Assembly (NCBI GenBank): GCA_900315945.1
Contig: ONAZ01000003.1
Span: 209,097-273,096, forward strand
DNA length: 64,000 nucleotides
Direction of reading: 5' to 3'
DNA from: an uncultured Lachnospiraceae bacterium
Lineage (GTDB): Bacteria > Bacillota > Clostridia > Lachnospirales > Lachnospiraceae
Shown here: positions 26,765-35,760 of the stretch, piece after piece
Position numbering within the stretch: the first letter of the stretch is position 1
Layout of the letters: each line of letters opens with the position of its first letter
Made by a program: the position numbers and the translations under genes
Notes under the pieces: model-generated
What the model was told of the DNA's origin: nothing
What the model saw: the letters and a program-made list of their open reading frames with translations, nothing else
The model's database searches: none

Positions 26765-28216
26765 TTATACATTAATCTCTGCCTTAATACCGATTACGTC
26801 TGCATTGGCTTTGAGAACTGGGTTAACCACCTCTTCAAGATACTTTGTAACCTGATATGGTGCGCGACCAACATATTTGCTCGGATCCATAGATGCCTGT
26901 AATTCTTCTAAGGTCATTGGGAACTCTTCATCATTGGCAATTAATTCAAGCAAGTTATTGTCAAGACCTTCAACCTTAACATTCTTGCCAGCTTCCATTG
27001 ACAGCTGTCTGATCTTCTCATGAAGCTCTTGTCTATTGCCGCCAGCCTTAACTGCATCCATCATTATATTCTCAGTTGCCATAAATGGTAATTCACTTAG
27101 AAGTCTCTTAGTTACAACTTTATCATATACCACAAGTCCATTAGTAACATTTAAGCAAAGGTCTAACACACCATCAGTAGCAAGGAAACCTTCTGCTATA
27201 GATAGACGCTTATTAGCAGAATCATCCAGTGTTCTCTCGAACCACTGTGTTGCAGATGTGATTGCAGGATTAAGAGCATCTATCATTACATATCGAGAAA
27301 GGGATGCTATTCTTTCACTTCTCATAGGATTACGCTTGTAAGCCATTGCACTTGAGCCAATTTGTGATTTCTCAAATGGCTCCTCTATCTCTTTGAGATG
27401 TTGAAGTAGACGAATATCATTACTCATCTTATGAGCACTTGCAGCTATTCCTGCTAATACGTTACACACTCTTGTATCAACTTTACGAGAATATGTCTGT
27501 CCAGAAACTGGGACACATTCTTCAAAGCCCATCTTCTTAGCAATTAAAGGATCAATCTTATCTATAACTTCATTATCATCATTGAATAACTCTTTAAAAC
27601 TAGCCTGTGTACCAGTTGTTCCCTTTGAACCAAGCATTTTAAGAGTAGATAGGACATAGTCTAAGTCCTCTAAGTCCATCATAAATTCATTAATCCAAAG
27701 AGTTGCTCTCTTACCAATTGTAGTTGGTTGAGCTGGCTGAAAATGTGTAAATGCAAGGGTAGGCATATCCTTATACTTATCAGCAAACTTACTGAGCTCA
27801 TTAATTACATTAATAAGTTTACTTCTAATAAGCTTTAGAGCATCACGCATAATAATAACATCAGTATTATCGCCTACATAGCAACTTGTAGCACCTAGGT
27901 GAATTATTCCTGCAGCCTTAGGACATTGCTGTCCATAAGCATATACATGGCTCATTACATCATGGCGTACTTCCTTTTCTTTTTCCTTAGCTACATCATA
28001 ATTAATATTATCAACATTAGCTTTAAGTTCATCGATTTGTTCTTGAGTTATAACTGGCTTGCCATCTTGTGACAGTCCAAGCTGCATCTCAGTTTCTGCA
28101 AGGGCAATCCATAATTTTCTCCATGTAGTAAATTTCTTATCCTGCGAGAAAATATATTGCATTTCTTTACTTGCATAACGCTCTGATAAGGGGCTAATAT
28201 ATCTATCTGTTCCCAT
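26765..28216 (-). CDS. purB: Adenylosuccinate lyase
   Basis: It splits SAICAR to AICAR plus fumarate and adenylosuccinate to AMP plus fumarate. The 483-residue protein shows the fumarase/aspartase signature GSSAMAYKRNP near residue 287 (catalytic Ser loop), TSCYVGDNTD near 110 and the general-acid His in FTHFQPAQPTT near 158. The length and sequence resemble the eukaryote-like ADSL type. The start follows GGAGG. The HAD gene lies 17 bp downstream and the ferredoxin-type reductase gene 63 bp upstream. Confidence 0.96.
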   Translation of the reverse strand: MGTDRYISPLSERYASKEMQYIFSQDKKFTTWRKLWIALAETEMQLGLSQDGKPVITQEQIDELKANVDNINYDVAKEKEKEVRHDVMSHVYAYGQQCPKAAGIIHLGATSCYVGDNTDVIIMRDALKLIRSKLINVINELSKFADKYKDMPTLAFTHFQPAQPTTIGKRATLWINEFMMDLEDLDYVLSTLKMLGSKGTTGTQASFKELFNDDNEVIDKIDPLIAKKMGFEECVPVSGQTYSRKVDTRVCNVLAGIAASAHKMSNDIRLLQHLKEIEEPFEKSQIGSSAMAYKRNPMRSERIASLSRYVMIDALNPAITSATQWFERTLDDSANKRLSIAEGFLATDGVLDLCLNVTNGLVVYDKVVTKRLLSELPFMATENIMMDAVKAGGNRQELHEKIRQLSMEAGKNVKVEGLDNNLLELIANDEEFPMTLEELQASMDPSKYVGRAPYQVTKYLEEVVNPVLKANADVIGIKAEINV

Positions 28217-28279
28217 TTATCTATTCCTCCACATACTTCAAAATAACAATTAGAATTCTAGCAGTGACATAAGGGCGTG

Positions 28280-29419
28280 TCAAGTATCACGACCGCTATG
28301 TGCAAAGTCGTGCATAACCTCAGAAATCTTAATCTGTTGAGGACATACCTGTTCACAACTGCGACAAGCTATACATGCACTAGGCTTCTTATCTTCAGGC
28401 AGTGCAGATAACGCCATTGGTGCAATAAATCCGCCACCTGTATATGCATGCTCGTTGTACAAAGCAATCAGATGAGGTATATCTAGTTCCTGAGGACAAT
28501 GACTTACACAATAATGACATGCTGTACAAGGAACAGTTCCAATTGACAGCATCTTATCAGCTATATCAAGAAGCGACTTGCGCTCAGCATCTGATAAGCC
28601 CTTATCTTCTGAAAATGTATCAAGATTCTTATCAAGCTGCTCATCACTTGACATGCCGGATAGAATAACTGTAACAGAAGGTATGCTTTGAAGAAATCTA
28701 AATGCCAATGATGCAGGGTCCTCATCACTACGAATCTTTTTCATCATCTCTTCGTACTGCGAATCAACATTTGCAAGCTTACCTCCGCGAAGAGGCTCCA
28801 TAACCCATACAGGAATGTTGCGCTTATCTAAGAGCTCAACCTTCTCTTTGCCTCTTTGGAAGGTCCAGTCAAGATAATTCATCTGAAGCTGACAAAATTC
28901 CATGTCATCACCATATGCATCAAGGAATCTCTTAAGTACGTCCATATTACCGTGACATGAGAAACCAAGATGGCGTATACGGCCATTCTCCTTTTGCTTC
29001 ATCAGATAGCTGTATATGCCGTATTTCTCATCATCAAGGTAGGCATCTATATTCATTTCACATACATTATGGAATAAGTAGAAATCGAAGTATTCTACGC
29101 CAAGTTTCTCTAACTGGCGCTCAAATATCTCTTCAACCTTGCTCCAGTTAGCAGGGTCATACCCGGGAAACTTGGTTGCTAAATAGAAATTATCTCTTGG
29201 ATACTTAGATAAAGCTTTGCCCAATACTATCTCTGAGTTCTCACCATGATAGCCCCAGGCTGTATCATAATAGTTAATGCCGTTTGACATAGCCTTATCA
29301 ATCATACGACATGCTGCAGGCTCGTCAATTCTTGCATCATCATCGTCTATAACCGGAAGGCGCATTGCGCCAAATCCAAGAGCTGATAGCTTAAGGCCCT
29401 GAAAATCTCTGTAAATCAT
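28280..29419 (-). CDS. Aldo/keto reductase with C-terminal 2x[4Fe-4S] domain
   Basis: Residues 1 to about 270 are an aldo/keto reductase barrel (NYYDTAWGYHG with the catalytic Tyr57, and LGFSCHG). Residues about 298-359 hold two cysteine sets, C298/301/304/308 and C349/352/355/359, typical of a bacterial ferredoxin-like pair of [4Fe-4S] clusters. This layout is common in anaerobic Clostridia and suggests electron transfer between ferredoxin or a cluster and a carbonyl substrate. The substrate is unknown. The start follows AGGAGG. The Tyr-dependent active site looks complete. Confidence 0.93.
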   Translation of the reverse strand: MIYRDFQGLKLSALGFGAMRLPVIDDDDARIDEPAACRMIDKAMSNGINYYDTAWGYHGENSEIVLGKALSKYPRDNFYLATKFPGYDPANWSKVEEIFERQLEKLGVEYFDFYLFHNVCEMNIDAYLDDEKYGIYSYLMKQKENGRIRHLGFSCHGNMDVLKRFLDAYGDDMEFCQLQMNYLDWTFQRGKEKVELLDKRNIPVWVMEPLRGGKLANVDSQYEEMMKKIRSDEDPASLAFRFLQSIPSVTVILSGMSSDEQLDKNLDTFSEDKGLSDAERKSLLDIADKMLSIGTVPCTACHYCVSHCPQELDIPHLIALYNEHAYTGGGFIAPMALSALPEDKKPSACIACRSCEQVCPQQIKISEVMHDFAHSGRDT

Positions 29420-29499
29420 ATCACATACCTCCTGAATTACTAATTCAAATACAGGTATTATTATATCAATGCTTACAAATTATGTAAAATAAAAACAAA

Positions 29500-30384
29500 T
29501 CACTTTCGCTTAACCTTGCGTGCGATAAGTATAAGTGCTACACAAAGTATCACAAAAACAATCATTGCCGTAATAGTCCCTTCTATACCAAAAACAGTGT
29601 CGTAGAAAATACTGTCTGAGGCATCATCTAATAGTAATATAGAGCTTTCAGATGCATGTCCAGAATTGGGAAGACCGTATATGAAATTCTGCGTAAAGTT
29701 CCATGCAGTGTGAATACCTATTGCCATCCAAAGACTGTCATAAAAACACACCATTATACCGGTGGCAAGGCCCATCAAAGCAATCTGAATAACCGGCAAT
29801 ACCGATATACCATTATTGCTAAGGTGTGGCACAACAAACATAACAACATTTATAAGCAGCGCAACCCAGATTGGATAACGTTGTCTAAGCGCTCCTATTA
29901 CATATCCGCGACAGAGAAGCTCTTCTGCTCCTGACTGTACCATTACGCAAAAGAAAGCACATATCATGTATATAACAGAAAACTTATTAACACTTAACTG
30001 AAGATCCCCATGTATAAATGCGACCAATACACATATGGAATTCATTAGAAAACCTATAAGTAAGCCAAGTCCTAGCTTCTTAAATGTATTACCTTTCGAA
30101 TCTCCTTGCTTAATATAAAGAAAGCTTCTAAAAACTTTCTTGTCAAAGAAAAAGCAGTATACAAGAATAAGTATCACTACCCCGCCAAGGCTTAAATACT
30201 CGAATAAAAATGCTGTGGCATTATCCATTTCACCAAAAGGCAGCTTGATTAAGTACGTAATCCCCGTTCCCAGTAACTGTCCTAAACTCAAAAATACAAA
30301 TGCAAGTATTATTACCACAAGAAAAAAATGCCGCTTAAGCTTTGTCTTTGGTTCCTGTTCGTCAGATAATTGTTTCTCCTCCAT
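29500..30384 (-). CDS. CPBP-family intramembrane glutamic endopeptidase
   Basis: The 294-residue protein has about eight membrane segments and the CAAX-protease/bacteriocin-processing (ABI) motifs: EELLCRGYV near residue 155, a conserved His in VVPHLSNNG and a further His in GIHTAWNF. The catalytic Glu pair and Arg are intact. Bacterial members process or protect against peptides, or act as membrane chaperones; the substrate here is unknown. It follows purC by about 50 bp and precedes the ferredoxin-type reductase. The start follows AAAGGA. Confidence 0.92.
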   Translation of the reverse strand: MEEKQLSDEQEPKTKLKRHFFLVVIILAFVFLSLGQLLGTGITYLIKLPFGEMDNATAFLFEYLSLGGVVILILVYCFFFDKKVFRSFLYIKQGDSKGNTFKKLGLGLLIGFLMNSICVLVAFIHGDLQLSVNKFSVIYMICAFFCVMVQSGAEELLCRGYVIGALRQRYPIWVALLINVVMFVVPHLSNNGISVLPVIQIALMGLATGIMVCFYDSLWMAIGIHTAWNFTQNFIYGLPNSGHASESSILLLDDASDSIFYDTVFGIEGTITAMIVFVILCVALILIARKVKRK

Positions 30385-30437
30385 AATAGATTAATCCTTT
30401 CAAATGACTTTTGTCACATATTATTCTACGAGTACTT

Positions 30438-31298
30438 CTAGAACTTCTCTCCTGTTAACATCTCATAAGCTTCTTTATATTTAGCAATTGTTCTTGAAAT
30501 AACATCTTGTGGCAAATTATAATCACAATCAGGATGCTCTTTAAGATAATCTCTTACAAATTGCTTATCAAATGATGGCTGACTTTTGCCTTCAACATAT
30601 TCAGATTCAGGCCAGAATCTTGAACTGTCAGGTGTAAGCATTTCATCTGCAAGGACAACTTCTCCATTCTCATCAAGACCAAATTCAAACTTAGTATCAG
30701 CAATAATAATACCTTTGCTTAGTGCATAATCAGCACAAGTATTATATAGTTTTAAAGTATAATCCTTAATCTTCTTAGCAAGTTCTTCACCTCTTCCAGG
30801 ATAAGCCTTCTCAAGAACTTCTACTGACTGCTCATAAGATATATTCTCATCATGATCACCAATTTCAGCTTTAGTTGAAGGTGTATAGATAGCTTCAGGT
30901 AATTTCTCAGATTCCACAAGCCCTTCTGGTAATTTGATACCACAAACAGTGCCATTCTCCTGATAGCTTTTCCAACCAGAACCAGTAATATAACCTCTAA
31001 CAATACATTCAATTGGAAGCATCTCAAGCTTCTTACACATCATAGCATTGCCATTGAAATCACCAGATTGGAAGAATTCTGGCATATCCTTAGTATCAAT
31101 ACTAATCATATGATTAGGGACAATATCTTTTGTATAATCAAACCAGAACTTACTCATTCTTGTAAGAACAGCACCTTTATCTACAATCTTATTCTTAAGA
31201 ATAACATCGAAGGCACTGATTCTATCAGTCGCAACTAATATCAATGTGTCCCCGTTATCGTACATTTCTCTTACTTTACCTTCTTTTATTGGCTTCAT
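30438..31298 (-). CDS. purC: SAICAR synthetase
   Basis: It joins CAIR and aspartate with ATP hydrolysis. The 286-residue protein is the longer, yeast-like form. It shows GKVREMYD near the N-terminus, ATDRISAFD (nucleotide/Mg region), PIECIVRGYITGSGWKSY, and DTKFEFG with ADEMLTPDSSRFW, all standard motifs. The start follows AAAGGAG. It is separated from gpmI upstream by the 380-bp stretch with the paired palindromic elements. Its product is the substrate of PurB, encoded 2 kb downstream. Confidence 0.96.
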   Translation of the reverse strand: MKPIKEGKVREMYDNGDTLILVATDRISAFDVILKNKIVDKGAVLTRMSKFWFDYTKDIVPNHMISIDTKDMPEFFQSGDFNGNAMMCKKLEMLPIECIVRGYITGSGWKSYQENGTVCGIKLPEGLVESEKLPEAIYTPSTKAEIGDHDENISYEQSVEVLEKAYPGRGEELAKKIKDYTLKLYNTCADYALSKGIIIADTKFEFGLDENGEVVLADEMLTPDSSRFWPESEYVEGKSQPSFDKQFVRDYLKEHPDCDYNLPQDVISRTIAKYKEAYEMLTGEKF

Positions 31299-31341
31299 AA
31301 TATCAATTCTCCTTTATAAATATTTTAATTCTATCCGTACG

Positions 31342-31481
31342 CCACCGGCATGTCTAATATATTATCTTAGGCACGCTCTCGCTGCCTTCGCCACGCAGCG
31401 GTACTAAATTCATTGCTACGCAATTCATTAAGTACCGGCGGTCTCAGAGCACCTCAGATAATACATTAGACATATCGGTGG
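31342..31481 (-). repeat. Palindromic structured element A
   Basis: Outer arms at 31342-31367 and 31456-31481 pair over 26 positions with about two mismatches and one G-U. Inside lie AGGTGCTCTGA and GGCAGCGAGAGCGTGCC (minus-strand reading) and an apical 17-bp hairpin with loop GTA. The same core occurs in element B in the opposite orientation. No coding potential is seen. It may be a mobile palindromic repeat or a structured RNA; I do not recognise the family. Confidence 0.8.
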
Positions 31482-31504
31482 TGTTATATATAATACTTTG
31501 CAAG

Positions 31505-31648
31505 TCATTTTATTAGTATGAATATATTATTTCAGGTGCTCTGAAGCCGTCGGTTCTTAGCGAGCATCTTTGATGTGAGGTTAGAACCGCTACGAGCTGA
31601 AGGCAGCGAGAGCGTGCCTGAAATGATATATCTCATACTATAAAATGA
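31505..31648 (+). repeat. Palindromic structured element B
   Basis: Outer arms beginning TCATTTTAT and ending ATAAAATGA pair over about 28 positions with a few bulges, but their sequence differs from those of element A. The inner blocks AGGTGCTCTGA and GGCAGCGAGAGCGTGCC are the same as in A, and an apical stem CGGTTCT/AGAACCG closes the fold. With A it fills the purC-gpmI spacer; no gene is seen there. Confidence 0.8.
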
Positions 31649-31681
31649 CATACTATATATTATATATTATACAACTTATCA

Positions 31682-33223
31682 CTAACTACGAATTAGTAAC
31701 GACTCTCCTGTCATTTCCTTAGGTTGTTCTAGTCCCATAATATCAATTAGTGTTGGTGCGATATCAGCAAGGCGTCCTCCTTCGCGAAGAGACCAGTTGT
31801 CATCACCATTTACTAAGATAAATGGAACAGGATTAGTTGTATGTGCTGTGTGTGGCTCTCCTGTCTCATAATCAATCATCTTCTCTGCATTACCATGATC
31901 AGCACAGATAAACATTACGCCACCTACTTCTTTGACAGCATCAACTGCTTTACCAACAAGTTCATCCACCTTCTCAACAGCTTTAATTGCAGCCTCAATT
32001 ACACCAGTATGACCTACCATATCAGGGTTAGCGAAGTTAATTACAATAACATCATAGTCATTAGATTTAATAGCTTCAACAAGATCCATTCCAACTTCTG
32101 GTGCGCTCATCTCAGGCTTTAAGTCATAAGTTGCAACTTCTTTAGGTGAGTCAACAAGAATTCTTGATTCAAACTTGTTAGGATCTTCTATTCCACCATT
32201 GAAGAAGAATGTTACATGAGCATACTTCTCTGTCTCAGCAAGACGAAGCTGCTTAAGATTGTTATTAGCCAAGAATTCACCGAATGTATTAACAATTTCT
32301 TCCTTTGGAAATGCAATTAATTTATTAGGAATTGTCTCATCATAATCCTTAAAGCATACATAAGTTAATTTGATGAATTCTCTATCAAATCCTTTGAAAT
32401 CATCATCACAGAATGCTCTTGTTATCTCTCTTGCTCTATCAGGTCTGAAATTAAAGAAGATAACTGAATCATTTTCCTTAACAAGTGATAATGGCTTACC
32501 TTCTTCATCAAGAATTACAGTTGGAAGTACGAATTCGTCAGTCACATCATTATCATAACTTGCCTGCATAGCATGTGTTGCTGATGTATCTGTAACGCCC
32601 TCACCAAACACTAGTGAATCATAGGCCTTCTTAATTCTATCGTAGTTATTATCTCTATCCATTGCATAATAACGACCAGAAAGAGATGCAACCTTTCCAA
32701 CACCAATTCGAGCCATCTCATCTTCAAGCTGTGCCACATAGTCCTTACCTGATGCAGGAGGTGTATCTCTACCATCAAGAAAGGCATGCACATACACATT
32801 TTCAAGATTATTCTTCTTAGCCATCTCAAGAAGACCATATAAATGTGTATTATGGGAATGAACACCACCATCTGAGAGAAGTCCCCACAAATGAAGGTCG
32901 GAATTATTTTTCTTACAATTATTAATTGCCTCTAGAAGAACCTTATTCTCAAAGAATGTACCATCTTCGATTTCTTTAGTAATCTTAGTAAGATCCTGAT
33001 AAATAATCCTTCCAGCACCGATGTTCATATGTCCTACTTCTGAGTTACCCATCTGGCCATCAGGAAGTCCCACTGCAAGACCAGAAGCATTGCCCTTTAC
33101 AAATGGGCAATTCTTCATGAGATCATCCATTCTAGGAGTATTAGCCATTGCAATAGCATTCCCCTTAGGATTATCATTTAACCCATATCCATCTAATACC
33201 ATTAATACTGTTGGTTTCTTCAT
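31682..33223 (-). CDS. gpmI: 2,3-bisphosphoglycerate-independent phosphoglycerate mutase
   Basis: It interconverts 3- and 2-phosphoglycerate in glycolysis using two Mn ions. The 513-residue protein of the alkaline-phosphatase superfamily has the metal site VLDGYG, the phosphoserine in GNSEVGHMNIGAGR near residue 60, and CADHGNAEKM and TAHTTNPVPF in the C-terminal part. A GTG one codon upstream could also serve; I prefer the ATG. It lies about 20 bp after capA and may share its transcript. Unlike gapA, pgk and tpiA it is separated from the rest of the glycolytic set by capA. Confidence 0.96.
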   Translation of the reverse strand: MKKPTVLMVLDGYGLNDNPKGNAIAMANTPRMDDLMKNCPFVKGNASGLAVGLPDGQMGNSEVGHMNIGAGRIIYQDLTKITKEIEDGTFFENKVLLEAINNCKKNNSDLHLWGLLSDGGVHSHNTHLYGLLEMAKKNNLENVYVHAFLDGRDTPPASGKDYVAQLEDEMARIGVGKVASLSGRYYAMDRDNNYDRIKKAYDSLVFGEGVTDTSATHAMQASYDNDVTDEFVLPTVILDEEGKPLSLVKENDSVIFFNFRPDRAREITRAFCDDDFKGFDREFIKLTYVCFKDYDETIPNKLIAFPKEEIVNTFGEFLANNNLKQLRLAETEKYAHVTFFFNGGIEDPNKFESRILVDSPKEVATYDLKPEMSAPEVGMDLVEAIKSNDYDVIVINFANPDMVGHTGVIEAAIKAVEKVDELVGKAVDAVKEVGGVMFICADHGNAEKMIDYETGEPHTAHTTNPVPFILVNGDDNWSLREGGRLADIAPTLIDIMGLEQPKEMTGESLLIRS

Positions 33224-33245
33224 CACTAAAAATCCTCTCTTTTTA

Positions 33246-34619
33246 TTATTTTTTGTATATTAATCCATTATGATCAAATCTAGCATCACCAGATACTTTA
33301 TTAAGCTCTGAATAAATCTTCTGAGCTTCTTTATTATCATCAACAAGACTTATTACACCTTCATCAAAGCGACATGGTACAAAGCTTGCTTTAATCTCAC
33401 CATCTCGACTAATAGATATTCTCGCAAGTCCAGTATCGAAACTCTTCGGCATATTCTCGTCTAATGAGAAGAAGAAATTACCAAGGCTATAATATACAGG
33501 CACATCATCTATATAATCTACTCCTTGCAGAATATGTGGATGACCACCTATTATTGCATCAGCGCCAGCTTCTGCAAATTGCTTTGCAAGCTTTTCCTGA
33601 TCCTTACCATATTTTTCCTGATATTCTGTTCCCCAATGGGAAATGACTAGAACATAGTCAGAATTCTTCTTAGCCTTCTCTATCTCATCAATAAAATCTT
33701 CTGGATCTAAGCACTTTAATACGCCAGGTTCATCTTCTGTTGCTGCTTTCGTGAAATTTTGATTCTTCTCTATCTGAGTAGCATTTACAAGGGCAATTTT
33801 CCTGCCATTAGCAATATAATAAATAGGCTGTTTTGCATCTTCAAGATTTCTTCCAGCACCAACATAAGGCATATTATGCTCTTCAAGACTTCTTAGTGTG
33901 TCAAGAAAACCTTCTTCCCTATAATCATATACATGATTATTAGCAATTGTTACAGCATCTACTCCAATATGTTTTAATTCATTAATTAAGCTTGGATTAC
34001 CTCTAAATGTGTAATACTTCTCCACAATAGCATCGCCACGAGTAGTATAAGCAAACTCATTATTAACAATAAAAATGTCGCTTTCATTTATGGCATCAAG
34101 TAAATTATCATCGAAGCAATCAAGAAGTCCATTCTTTTGCTCATACATATAATTAGTTGTAGCCTTGTCTTCTGCAAGAGATACATCACCTGCTATATCA
34201 AAAACCACATTATCATCAGACTTGGTATTAACAACATAGGTACGAAGATTATTATATGTATCCAATCCTGTTTCAGTAGAATATTCAAACCATAATACAT
34301 GAATACTTTTGCCTGTAATGTTGTACCATATATCTGGATCAACAAATTCTTCTTTTGCCACAATTGTGTCTAATGCCGCATCTCCATAACGACTTATAAA
34401 CCATCCCATGAAATTCTCATCAATTGGATGATTACCTGCAAATTCCTTCGTACATACAGCAAGTATTTTCTCATAACTCGTGTCGTATTTAGAAAGCTCG
34501 TATTCAAGTTGTATCTTTGTCATATTAGATGCTTCTGCTTTATCTGCCTCGCAGCCACACAGACCAAAAACAGCAATAAGAAGGACAACTAATAGGCCTA
34601 ATTTTATTGTCTTATTCAT
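33246..34619 (-). CDS. CapA-family lipoprotein (metallophosphatase-like)
   Basis: The 457-residue protein starts with a lipoprotein signal and lipobox LCGC (Cys23), so it sits on the outer membrane face. The main domain is the PGA_cap/CapA fold: FDIAGDVSLAED, TIANNHVYDY, VISHWGTEYQ and GGHPHILQGV supply the metal-binding Asp, Asn and His residues of the calcineurin-like family. Related proteins act in poly-gamma-glutamate or other wall polymer synthesis. An in-frame GTG seven codons upstream exists, but the signal peptide fits the ATG at 34619. No clear ribosome site precedes it. It lies just upstream of gpmI. Confidence 0.9.
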   Translation of the reverse strand: MNKTIKLGLLVVLLIAVFGLCGCEADKAEASNMTKIQLEYELSKYDTSYEKILAVCTKEFAGNHPIDENFMGWFISRYGDAALDTIVAKEEFVDPDIWYNITGKSIHVLWFEYSTETGLDTYNNLRTYVVNTKSDDNVVFDIAGDVSLAEDKATTNYMYEQKNGLLDCFDDNLLDAINESDIFIVNNEFAYTTRGDAIVEKYYTFRGNPSLINELKHIGVDAVTIANNHVYDYREEGFLDTLRSLEEHNMPYVGAGRNLEDAKQPIYYIANGRKIALVNATQIEKNQNFTKAATEDEPGVLKCLDPEDFIDEIEKAKKNSDYVLVISHWGTEYQEKYGKDQEKLAKQFAEAGADAIIGGHPHILQGVDYIDDVPVYYSLGNFFFSLDENMPKSFDTGLARISISRDGEIKASFVPCRFDEGVISLVDDNKEAQKIYSELNKVSGDARFDHNGLIYKK

Positions 34620-34688
34620 AATAATATTAAAAAATGTCACTTATAAAACCACATCTTAATACATACTAGAAAATTATATCATAATAAA

Positions 34689-34720
34689 TGTTTTTTCGAC
34701 ACGATAATAATTGTCAAAAA
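34689..34720. repeat. Short inverted repeat upstream of capA
   Basis: GTTTTTTCGACA and TGTCAAAAAAC are nearly complementary around a 10-base spacer. It lies in the capA promoter region between the tpiA terminator and capA, and could be an operator or a weak hairpin. Confidence 0.4.
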
Positions 34721-34757
34721 ACACAAGCAAAGTCAATGGTTTTATCACATTTTGCAT

Positions 34758-34791
34758 AACAAAAAGGTCCTGCACACAAGTACAGAACCTT
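34758..34791 (-). terminator. Intrinsic terminator after tpiA
   Basis: AAGGTTCTGTAC pairs with GTGCAGGACCTT around a short loop (34764-34791), followed by a T run on the minus strand. Confidence 0.8.
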
Positions 34792-34813
34792 AATAATTCT
34801 AATAAAATATTAT

Positions 34814-35560
34814 TTATGCATTAACGATATCACCAAAGTCAGCCTTAAGTGATGCTCCACCTACAAGACCACCGTCGATGTTAGGCTTAGAGAATAACTC
34901 CTTAGCATTACCAGCATTAACAGATCCGCCGTACTGAATACGAACAGCATCTGCAGTAGCTTGATCATACATTTCAGCAACGCAAGCTCTTATTCCTGCA
35001 CAAACTTCTTCAGCCTGGTCAGAAGTTGCTGTCTTACCTGTTCCAATAGCCCAGATTGGCTCATAAGCAATAACAAGCTTAGCAACATCAGAAGCTGCAA
35101 CGCCTGTCAAGTCAGACTTAATCTGAAGACGAATCCAGTCCATAGTAACACCCATCTCTCTTTGCTCTAATGTCTCACCACAGCAAAGGATTGGAGTAAG
35201 GCCTTTCTCGATTGCCTTCTTAACCTTCTTATTAAGGAATTCATCTGTCTCGTTGAAGTACTCTCTTCTCTCAGAGTGACCAATTACAACATATTCAACA
35301 CCTGCATCTACAAGCATATCTGCTGAAATCTCGCCAGTATATGCACCTTTATCCTCTGTATAAAGGTTCTCTGCACCAACTTTAACATTTGTTCCCTTAA
35401 CAGCTTCTACAACAGGAACGATGTCTACTGCAGGAACACAGTATACAACATCAACATCATCGTTAGCAACAAGTGGCTTTAACTCATTAACAAGAGCTAC
35501 TGCCTCACTTGGTGTCTTATTCATCTTCCAGTTTCCTGCTACAATTCTTCTTCTACTCAT
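34814..35560 (-). CDS. tpiA: Triosephosphate isomerase
   Basis: It interconverts dihydroxyacetone phosphate and glyceraldehyde 3-phosphate. The 248-residue protein has NWKMN near residue 9 (catalytic Lys), GHSERRE with the electrophilic His, and the catalytic Glu in [14 protein letters not shown]. The frame extends 11 codons upstream, but AGGAGG lies within that extension and directs the ATG at 35560. It is downstream of pgk, separated by two long hairpins (35598-35664 and 35689-35749) that lack T runs, and followed by a terminator. Confidence 0.97.
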   Translation of the reverse strand: MSRRRIVAGNWKMNKTPSEAVALVNELKPLVANDDVDVVYCVPAVDIVPVVEAVKGTNVKVGAENLYTEDKGAYTGEISADMLVDAGVEYVVIGHSERREYFNETDEFLNKKVKKAIEKGLTPILCCGETLEQREMGVTMDWIRLQIKSDLTGVAASDVAKLVIAYEPIWAIGTGKTATSDQAEEVCAGIRACVAEMYDQATADAVRIQYGGSVNAGNAKELFSKPNIDGGLVGGASLKADFGDIVNA

Positions 35561-35597
35561 TTTTAATATCCTCCTAAAAATAATAAATATCATTCTT

Positions 35598-35664
35598 GAA
35601 TTTAGAACTTGAAACCCTCACTTGACTAAGAATGTCTGCGCTGATGGTTCAAGTTTCTAAATTC
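35598..35664. repeat. Long-stem hairpin P1 with GACTAAGAATGTC loop
   Basis: Arms 35598-35616 and 35646-35664 pair over 19 bases with one offset bulge. The loop contains GACTAAGAATGTC, also found in P2 and (one extra T) in P3. No T run follows on either strand. Confidence 0.7.
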
Positions 35665-35688
35665 CTTGCTCAGTATTGAATATCCCTC

Positions 35689-35749
35689 ATCTGAGAACAA
35701 GCAACTCCCCGCGACTAAGAATGTCGCTTAGGAGTTCTTGTCCTCAGAT
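35689..35749. repeat. Long-stem hairpin P2 with GACTAAGAATGTC loop
   Basis: Arms starting ATCTGAGAACAAG and ending CTTGTCCTCAGAT pair with small bulges; the stem sequence is unrelated to P1. The apex GCGACTAAGAATGTCGC forms its own 5-bp stem. It lies 12 bases past the pgk stop, without a T run. Confidence 0.7.
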
Positions 35750-35760
35750 ATATAAGCATA

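Noticed and set aside
28280..30384. Horizontally acquired block (ferredoxin-type reductase and CPBP protease)
   Set aside because: Codon use looks slightly more G+C-rich by eye, but there are no repeats, integrases or composition break sharp enough to claim transfer.
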